From: an uncultured Bacteroidota bacterium
Lineage (GTDB): Bacteria; Bacteroidota; Bacteroidia; Flavobacteriales; Flavobacteriaceae
Assembly: GCA_903837025.1 (NCBI GenBank)
Contig: CAILTC010000306.1
Coordinates: 1-8,719 of the forward strand
Length of the DNA: 8,719 bases
Direction of reading: 5' to 3'
Part shown: piece after piece, positions 5,589-8,719 of the stretch
How the letters are laid out: every line of letters begins with the position of its first letter
Numbering within the stretch: the first letter of the stretch is position 1
Made by a program: the position numbers and the translations under genes
Notes under the pieces: generated by a model
The model's database searches: none
Seen by the model: the letters and a program-made list of their open reading frames with translations, nothing else
What the model was told of the DNA's origin: nothing

Positions 5589-8500
5589 ATGAACCCTAAT
5601 CAGATTTTCCAAACAGATAATAAAGTCCGTTGGTTAACCGTAAAATGGACCGGCAGAGTCATTGTATTTGTAGCTATTTTTGTCCTTTCGGTGGTTGTAA
5701 TCACTATTATGAATGCAGTAAACCCTTCATTGCCACAATTCAAGGACAAAGCAAGTGTTTTTAGCAATAAATTAAATCCTAATAATAAATTTACTTTAGC
5801 CTCTAAAGAAAATAAAAAATATTTTGGTTTTGAGAAGTTTTTGATGAAGAAAATCGAAGAAGATTCTCTTAGAAAAATCAAATCAAAAATAGTGGATGCC
5901 ACAACTATTCGATCTGCTTTTTATGTAACTTGGGACAAAGCTTCTCTCGTTGATTTAAAAAGAAATGCCGGAAAATTAAACACAATTTATCCCGAATGGT
6001 TTTTTATAGATCCAGTTACATACAGGCTTCAAACTCGAATTGACCCCGAGGGATTGGCTGTGATGAAAAAGCATAAGTTGAGTATTCAACCTATTTTCAA
6101 CAATTTCTTGACCAGTAAAGATCGTACCAAAAAAGGAGATTTTAATGGTGAATTATTACACAAAGTATTAGCTAATGCAACCATTAGAAAAACAATTATC
6201 ACTGACATTGTTAATACGCTTACAAAATACAAACTACAAGGAGTCAATGTCGATTTTGAAGATTTAATCGAATCGAAAAATGAAGTTTTAACTAATTTTC
6301 AAAAAGAGTTATACCAAGAATTACACGCTAAGGGATTTGTTGTCTCTATGGATGTATTACCTAATAATGAAGATTTTGACTATAGATCGTTAGCCAAATT
6401 TAATGACTATATGATCCTGATGGCCTATGATCAGTATAGTAATGTAAATACTCCTGGCCCTATTAGTTCTCAAAAGTGGATTGAAGAACAAATGGATATT
6501 ATGGATAATTACATGCCCGCTTCGAAGATCATTTTAGGAGTAGCTGGATATGGTAGAGATTGGTTCACGGATGGCGAGGGGAAAAAATTTGCCAATGACA
6601 TTACTTTTTCTAAAGCAATTGATGGAGCTAAATTATCAAAAGCTAAAATAAACTACGATAATAATACTTTTAACTCCAATTACGTATATTCAGAAATTAA
6701 TTCACAAGAAACTTTCAACCATTCTGTATGGTTTACTGACGCCGCCACTACCTTTAACATATTAAGATTTGCAGATGATTATAGTACTGCAGGTACTGCA
6801 TTATGGAGATTGGGAGGCGAGGATCCTAGAATTTGGCATTATTATGGTCGGGATTTAAGTACTCAATCTTTGCGAAAATATCCTTTCAATTTTTCATTAC
6901 TAAGCGCAATTCCGTATGACCCAAACATTAAACCCACTCACGTAGGGGAAGGAGAATTATTAGACATTCTTTTTACACCACAAAAAGGAAAAATAAAACT
7001 TGAAATAGACAAGCAAGAAATACTTGTTTCTGAAGAGAATTATTTAACGCTTCCTTCGGGCTATATTTATGAAAAATTCGCCGAAGACGAAACACCAATC
7101 GGACCTGGACATCAAATCATACTAACTTTTGATGATGGTCCTAATGCGGAGTTTACACCTAAAATATTAGATATTTTAGAAAGAGAAAATGTACCCGCTA
7201 CTTTTTTTGTAGTTGGAATTAATGCACAAGAAAACATCCCTTTACTACAGCGAATTTATAGAGATGGTTTTGAGATAGGGAATCACACTTATACTCATGG
7301 CAATGTGGCAAAAATGAGTCCCGAAAGAGCGGATCTTGAGCTTAAAACCACCCGATCCTTAATAGAATGTGTTACCGGACATTCAACGGTATTATTCCGC
7401 GCTCCTTATAATGCGGATAGTGAGCCTCAGACCTATGATGAGATTGAGCCAATTGCTAGAGCTAAAAAAGACAACTATATCTGCGTTGGGGAAGGTATAG
7501 ATCCTAATGATTGGAATCCGCAACATAATGCCGCAATCATATTGTCTGAAACTATACGATTAGCAAATTCAAGCAATGCAAGTATCATTTTATTACATGA
7601 TTCTGGTGGAAATTCAAGACAAGCAACCGTTGATGCATTACCTAAAATAATAGATTATTTTAAAAAGAGAGGTTGTAAATTTACGACTGTCGCTAATTTG
7701 ATGGGCAAAACCAAATTAGATGTAATGCCTAAAATTGAGCTTTCATGGCAAAATAGAATGAATTTTATTTTTGCCGAAGTGTCGTATTGGCTAAATAAAA
7801 TAATCTTCTTATTATTTATCATAGGAATTATACTTTCTATTTCAAGAATGATTATAATTATGATTATTGCTTACATCAGAAAGCTATCAGAAAACAAAGA
7901 AGAATCCATAATAAATGACGACACCGTTATAGAAAAACCTTATGTTTCTGTGATCGTGCCTGCTTATAATGAAGAAGTCAATTGTCTTAGAACAATTAAT
8001 AGTTTACTTCATCAAGATTACCCTAATATTGAGGTTGTTTTTGTAGATGATGGAAGTAAAGATGGGACTTATAACAAAGTTCTTAATGAATTTAAGGATA
8101 ATCCAAAAGTAAAAATATATACTAAACCTAATGGTGGTAAAGCTACCGCTCTTAATTTTGGAATTGAAAAATCAAGTTATGATTTCTTGGTTTGTATTGA
8201 TGCGGATACTCAATTGAAAAAAGATGCCATCTCCTATTTGATGGATAAATTTTTCATTAGAGATGCTGAAAATCATAAAATTATTGATCCAAAAATTGGT
8301 GCCATTGCAGGAAATGTAAAAGTAGGTAACGAAGTTAATATGATTACAAGATGGCAAAGTATCGAATACATAACCTCTCAAAATTTTGACCGCCGTGCCT
8401 TTGATTTTCTTGAATGTATTACCGTAGTTCCTGGGGCTATTGGTGCATTTAGAAAAGATGCAGTGCTAATTGCTGGAGGCTTTACGTCCGACACATTAGC

Positions 8501-8719
8501 GGAAGATTGTGATTTAACCATGCGACTTCATGGCCAAGGATATTTGATACGAAATTGTACTTCTGCCATTTCATATACCGAAGTCCCGGAAACTATGAGT
8601 CAGTTTTTAAAACAGCGATTTAGATGGAGTTTTGGAGTTATCCAAAGTTTCTGGAAACACAGAAAATCTTTATTTAGACGTAAATACAAGAATTTTGGAC
8701 TTATTGCATTGCCAAACAT
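5589..8719 (+). CDS. GH18 glycosidase - CE4 polysaccharide deacetylase - GT2 glycosyltransferase fusion, cut by window edge
   Basis: The frame is open for 1043 codons from ATG 5589 to the right edge; the end is missing. A membrane anchor at about 23-41 follows a basic N-terminus (KVRWLTVKWTGR). Residues about 105-430 are a GH18 domain of the YaaH/SleL kind: GVNVDFED with putative acid E224, MAYDQ (Y280, D281), LGVAGYGRDW and ALWRLGGEDP. Residues about 505-700 are a NodB/CE4 deacetylase with metal and catalytic motifs TFDDGP (D515, D516), HTYTH (H566, H570), RAPYN (604-608) and LLHDS (H670). A second hydrophobic stretch spans about 738-763. A GT-A family-2 domain starts near 783: VPAYNEE, VDDGS (D820, D821), DAD (871-873), AEDCD (E972, D973) and QRFRW (1009-1013), the mark of processive synthases. 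This predicts a periplasmic hydrolase/deacetylase and a cytosolic polymerase. The substrate is probably a GlcNAc polymer, by analogy with PgaB/PgaC and NodB/NodC; that is inference. Confidence 0.93.
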   Translation, partial: MNPNQIFQTDNKVRWLTVKWTGRVIVFVAIFVLSVVVITIMNAVNPSLPQFKDKASVFSNKLNPNNKFTLASKENKKYFGFEKFLMKKIEEDSLRKIKSKIVDATTIRSAFYVTWDKASLVDLKRNAGKLNTIYPEWFFIDPVTYRLQTRIDPEGLAVMKKHKLSIQPIFNNFLTSKDRTKKGDFNGELLHKVLANATIRKTIITDIVNTLTKYKLQGVNVDFEDLIESKNEVLTNFQKELYQELHAKGFVVSMDVLPNNEDFDYRSLAKFNDYMILMAYDQYSNVNTPGPISSQKWIEEQMDIMDNYMPASKIILGVAGYGRDWFTDGEGKKFANDITFSKAIDGAKLSKAKINYDNNTFNSNYVYSEINSQETFNHSVWFTDAATTFNILRFADDYSTAGTALWRLGGEDPRIWHYYGRDLSTQSLRKYPFNFSLLSAIPYDPNIKPTHVGEGELLDILFTPQKGKIKLEIDKQEILVSEENYLTLPSGYIYEKFAEDETPIGPGHQIILTFDDGPNAEFTPKILDILERENVPATFFVVGINAQENIPLLQRIYRDGFEIGNHTYTHGNVAKMSPERADLELKTTRSLIECVTGHSTVLFRAPYNADSEPQTYDEIEPIARAKKDNYICVGEGIDPNDWNPQHNAAIILSETIRLANSSNASIILLHDSGGNSRQATVDALPKIIDYFKKRGCKFTTVANLMGKTKLDVMPKIELSWQNRMNFIFAEVSYWLNKIIFLLFIIGIILSISRMIIIMIIAYIRKLSENKEESIINDDTVIEKPYVSVIVPAYNEEVNCLRTINSLLHQDYPNIEVVFVDDGSKDGTYNKVLNEFKDNPKVKIYTKPNGGKATALNFGIEKSSYDFLVCIDADTQLKKDAISYLMDKFFIRDAENHKIIDPKIGAIAGNVKVGNEVNMITRWQSIEYITSQNFDRRAFDFLECITVVPGAIGAFRKDAVLIAGGFTSDTLAEDCDLTMRLHGQGYLIRNCTSAISYTEVPETMSQFLKQRFRWSFGVIQSFWKHRKSLFRRKYKNFGLIALPN

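Noticed and set aside
5600..5902. Minus-strand open frame of 100 codons opposite the start of the fusion gene.
   Set aside because: It overlaps the membrane anchor and linker of the well-supported plus-strand gene, and its product has no recognisable domain.
8172..8381. Minus-strand open frame inside the GT2 region.
   Set aside because: It is antisense to the conserved DAD motif region of the glycosyltransferase, with no independent support.

Overview
The window looks like a chromosomal core segment of a Bacteroidota organism, most likely a Flavobacterium-like member of the Flavobacteriaceae. The evidence is AT-rich DNA, Bacteroidota-type promoters (TAnnTTTG with an upstream TTG), exported proteins whose signal peptides end in A|Q, and a DUF6089-type protein directly ahead of uppS and bamA. 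No mobile element, tRNA, rRNA or CRISPR array was seen. Every gene is intact except the two cut by the window edges.

Left half, minus strand (read from right to left): a CBS/ACT-like protein (4695-4036) is followed by NAD kinase (3987-3103). A 168-bp gap then holds a large imperfect inverted repeat and a good promoter. Next comes a tight envelope operon: DUF6089-type outer-membrane protein (2934-2248), undecaprenyl diphosphate synthase UppS (2244-1504) and the outer-membrane assembly factor BamA. BamA starts near 1496 and runs off the left edge after its five POTRA domains and the first barrel strands.

Right half, plus strand: pdxJ (vitamin B6 synthesis, 4810-5523) diverges from the CBS gene across a small repeat-rich promoter region. 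After 65 bp a very long gene starts at 5589 and is still open at the right edge (1043 codons visible). It encodes one polypeptide with an N-terminal membrane anchor, a GH18 glycosidase-like domain, a CE4/NodB polysaccharide deacetylase, a second membrane segment, and a processive family-2 glycosyltransferase. The predicted topology puts the hydrolase and deacetylase in the periplasm and the synthase in the cytoplasm. This resembles the PgaB and PgaC parts of poly-N-acetylglucosamine machinery merged into one protein, and it is the most interesting item here.

Functional picture: the window combines cell-envelope construction (undecaprenyl carrier, outer-membrane protein insertion, a probable exopolysaccharide or aminosugar polymer synthase) with cofactor metabolism (NADP, pyridoxal phosphate). 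A nucleotide-sensing CBS protein sits beside NAD kinase.
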